From NCBI GenBank assembly GCA_019321725.1, contig CM033118.1, forward strand, positions 19,007,815-19,071,814: 64,000 bases of DNA, written 5' to 3'. The notes beneath the pieces were generated by a model. That model was not told the origin of the DNA, made no database searches, and saw only the letters and a program-made list of their open reading frames with translations. The position numbers and the translations under genes were made by a program. Shown here in pieces: positions 62,101-64,000 of this stretch. Position 1 is the first letter of the stretch. The number at the start of each line of letters is the position of its first letter. Source of the stretch: Paulownia fortunei. Lineage: Eukaryota > Streptophyta > Magnoliopsida > Lamiales > Paulowniaceae.

Positions 62101-63087
62101 GAACTGTGAATGCTACTCTCACTGTTTTTTGAGTGGCCCTGAGATTGTCTTCTCAATAAAGGCAATAATAGCGTATGTATAATGTATCATCAACTTGTTG
62201 GTTATATCTTGTATATAATTCACCTAGAACTTTGTTTAAGTCCCAACACTAATTTAAGGGCGTCTTTACAGCATCATCTTCCGTGAAACTTGCTTGTCTC
62301 AACAATAGAATTGTTCAGGTTCTATGAATTCATTCTCGCTCAATTTTTATATTTTCAGGGCTTTGGTTGCACTTTAATTTTTATCATTGATTTTCTGTTG
62401 TTTCTTATTTCCATAATTTGTTGGCCATCCTCAGTTTTTGCAATTTTGGATTGAACTTATGTAATTGCTGGTACTTATGCATTTGAATTGCCATGTTTTG
62501 TCCTGTAATTAGAAATTCAATATCTTAAAATTTTCTATATTGGATGAGTCATATCAATAATGCCGAATTCTGTTCTGTGGGTAGCTGAAGCTGGCACACA
62601 GCAACTCAGTCATGCACTGAAAATACTCTCAGAAACTGAGAAACAATTGAGAATGTCAAAGAATCAGAAAACATGGCTCACTGTAGCTCTTCTCCAGCTA
62701 AGCTCTGCAGGAGCTTCACATGATGAGAACGAACCAAGATTGAGCCTGAGAACATTACACCCGCAAGGTGACAATGAGGAAAAAAATTACTTTTACTCAT
62801 TTTCTGGACAAAACACTTGTTGTTTTTAAAATTACATTGTGATACTACCTTAGTCAAGTTCTACTTTGCAGATGGTGAATTTTACAATACATCATCAACT
62901 GGTGAATGTTTGAAGCATCCTGTGACAAGTTCATGTGAAAATGTTGAATCTGGGAAAATGGGAATTCAATATGACATGGAAACTTTGGAGTTGATTTGGA
63001 AGAAAGCCATTGGAATGTGTGAATCCAGTTGTCTCAAGACTTTCCTCCAAAAACAGGGAAAGTTGGTTTCTGTTCATCTGACCCCAG
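59153..63087 (+). CDS. STICHEL-like (DNA polymerase III gamma/tau-type AAA+) protein, 3' end off window
   Basis: Plant STICHEL proteins resemble bacterial clamp-loader gamma/tau subunits; STICHEL itself controls trichome branching. Supported exons: 59153-60781, 60864-61083, 62585-62767 and 62872-63087, phases matching. The start MDVRRHSVDFPISRTLVALR and VRSLRDPSTNS matches the STICHEL-like 2 type. A basic nuclear-type stretch (RRGRGRFKRKSWNRKHNR) precedes the ATPase: MPKSFKELVGQNVVARSLLN, Walker A GPRGIGKTSAARVF (from residue 349), zinc-type Cys set (NCLSPEIDKPCGLCQDC) and Walker B VYIVDECHLL (about 426-435). After it come the sensor region and the helical domain (RELMRTRIDPLQLISQLANL). Exons 3 and 4 encode LSHALKILSETEKQLR and IWKKAIGMCESSCLKTFLQK. 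The gene should continue beyond 63087; see the finding about 63907-63990. Confidence 0.9.
61084..62584 (+). other. 1.5-kb intron 2 of the STICHEL-like gene
   Basis: GT-AG intron. It carries a (TCTGTC)-type simple repeat at about 61702-61735 and no recognisable inserted gene. Confidence 0.7.
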
Positions 63088-64000
63088 GTAACTTATTAGA
63101 TCCACTACACTCATATGTTTTAGCATTCCATTTTGATTAGACTTAACTATGAGTGAAGTTTGGTAACTTGCAAAGAAGCAATATTCAAATTTCAATGGTT
63201 GGAGACTGCTCAACTATAACTAAGTATATATCCTCTCTGGCATGAGCATTGTCCTTTGTCATTTATTGAAGTTCACAGAATACTTACTGCAACAAAATTA
63301 CACCAATAATCTTGATTTCCATTTGGTACTATACATAGTAAGATGCAGCTTCATCAAATATAGGAAGCTTTAGTAGGTGAATCCACATCTAAATTGACAT
63401 AAAGGAACATGCTCTAGACGTAATGTTCAATGACAAGCTCCAGGCACGTCACAGACACCCTTCTATCATTTCAGTGATAAGCAGAAAGTTTACATGTTTA
63501 GAACATAACGTAAAGTTAAAAGTGAACTGTTTATTTACGGGATTGGTATTTGTAATCGCTATTACCTTTTCGTCAATAAAATCAGGATTGCAGGTACTTT
63601 GTCAGTTATTTACGTGCTAGATTATTTTGTAAACAATTGAGAGAACTTTCTTCACATGGATCCTCATTGCATTATGAAATCATCTGGTTAAATGATAAAA
63701 ATAAATAAACCAAGATCAATGCCTTGGTTAATGAATTGTAAAAAATATTGAATAGTTTTATACTTTCTCTTATCCTCTGCTTAGAAAAATGTAAATGAGC
63801 TGTCACATATGTTTTGTTACTGCACAAATTCGCCCATATAATATTTTTATTTTATTTTCTTTCATTCTGTTGGGCATATGCATGTTCTCTTGATTTTGGA
63901 TCACGACAGAGTCTTACTATGTGTTTGAGTAAAAGGGGTAAATTGGAGTTTGATCATCCTATGCATGTGCATTACATATGCTGTGTAGGATCATGACCAA
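63088..64000 (+). other. Right-edge intron and unresolved exon of the STICHEL-like gene
   Basis: The donor GTAACT follows 63087. A stretch around 63935-63970 reads GKLEFDHPMHV, like the conserved LEF-hP-hV segment after the gap in this family. Its frame (acceptor ACGACAG at 63906) is phase 0 while the upstream exon ends in phase 1, and a stop follows soon after. It is left unannotated as coding. Confidence 0.4.

Overview
This window is nuclear DNA of a flowering plant. It is AT-rich, its genes have GT-AG introns, and long gene-poor stretches are filled with microsatellites, MITE-like elements and other repeat debris. The gene set (sieve element occlusion protein, SOBIR1, BTB/TAZ protein, STICHEL-like protein, pectate lyase) is eudicot-like. 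An asterid is my guess from protein resemblance and has not been checked by any search.

Layout: (1) 1-3143, minus: protein-L-isoaspartate O-methyltransferase, cut by the left edge. (2) 4742-7567, plus: a complete 7-exon sieve element occlusion gene. (3) 7.6-12.4 kb: intergenic, with a Tourist-like MITE and a striking 98-bp-arm palindrome around a dinucleotide-repeat core. (4) 12435-14345, plus: intronless SOBIR1 receptor-like kinase. (5) 15826-17521, minus: a six-exon CENP-X/MHF2 histone-fold gene of only 102 residues, rebuilt here from tiny exons. (6) 17.5-22.4 kb: repeats. (7) 22409-26372, plus: an ABHD17-like alpha/beta hydrolase whose last exon carries a one-base frameshift just before the catalytic His. 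(8) 28048-32896, plus: autophagy gene ATG16, apparently with its start codon split by an intron. (9) 33-36.3 kb: repeats. (10) 36308-39116, minus: BTB/TAZ (BT) protein. (11) 39.3-48.3 kb: repeat-rich, with a MITE bearing a clear 6-bp target duplication, a possible LTR fragment and a 153-bp tandem duplication. (12) 48302-50300, minus: family PL1 pectate lyase. (13) 50.4-58 kb: repeats only. (14) 59153 to the right edge, plus: STICHEL-like DNA polymerase III gamma/tau-type ATPase, cut by the window end.

The genes are unrelated single plant loci, as is normal for a plant chromosome; there is no operon-like or cluster logic. They cover protein repair, phloem sealing, immune receptor signalling, DNA repair and kinetochore function, membrane-protein depalmitoylation, autophagy, ubiquitin-ligase or transcriptional adaptor function, cell-wall pectin cleavage, and morphogenesis. 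I found no clear evidence of an undescribed multi-gene system. The most unusual items are the long palindrome, the hydrolase frameshift, the split ATG16 start codon, the duplicated ATG16 splice acceptor, and a dispersed repeat family with at least six copies in both orientations.
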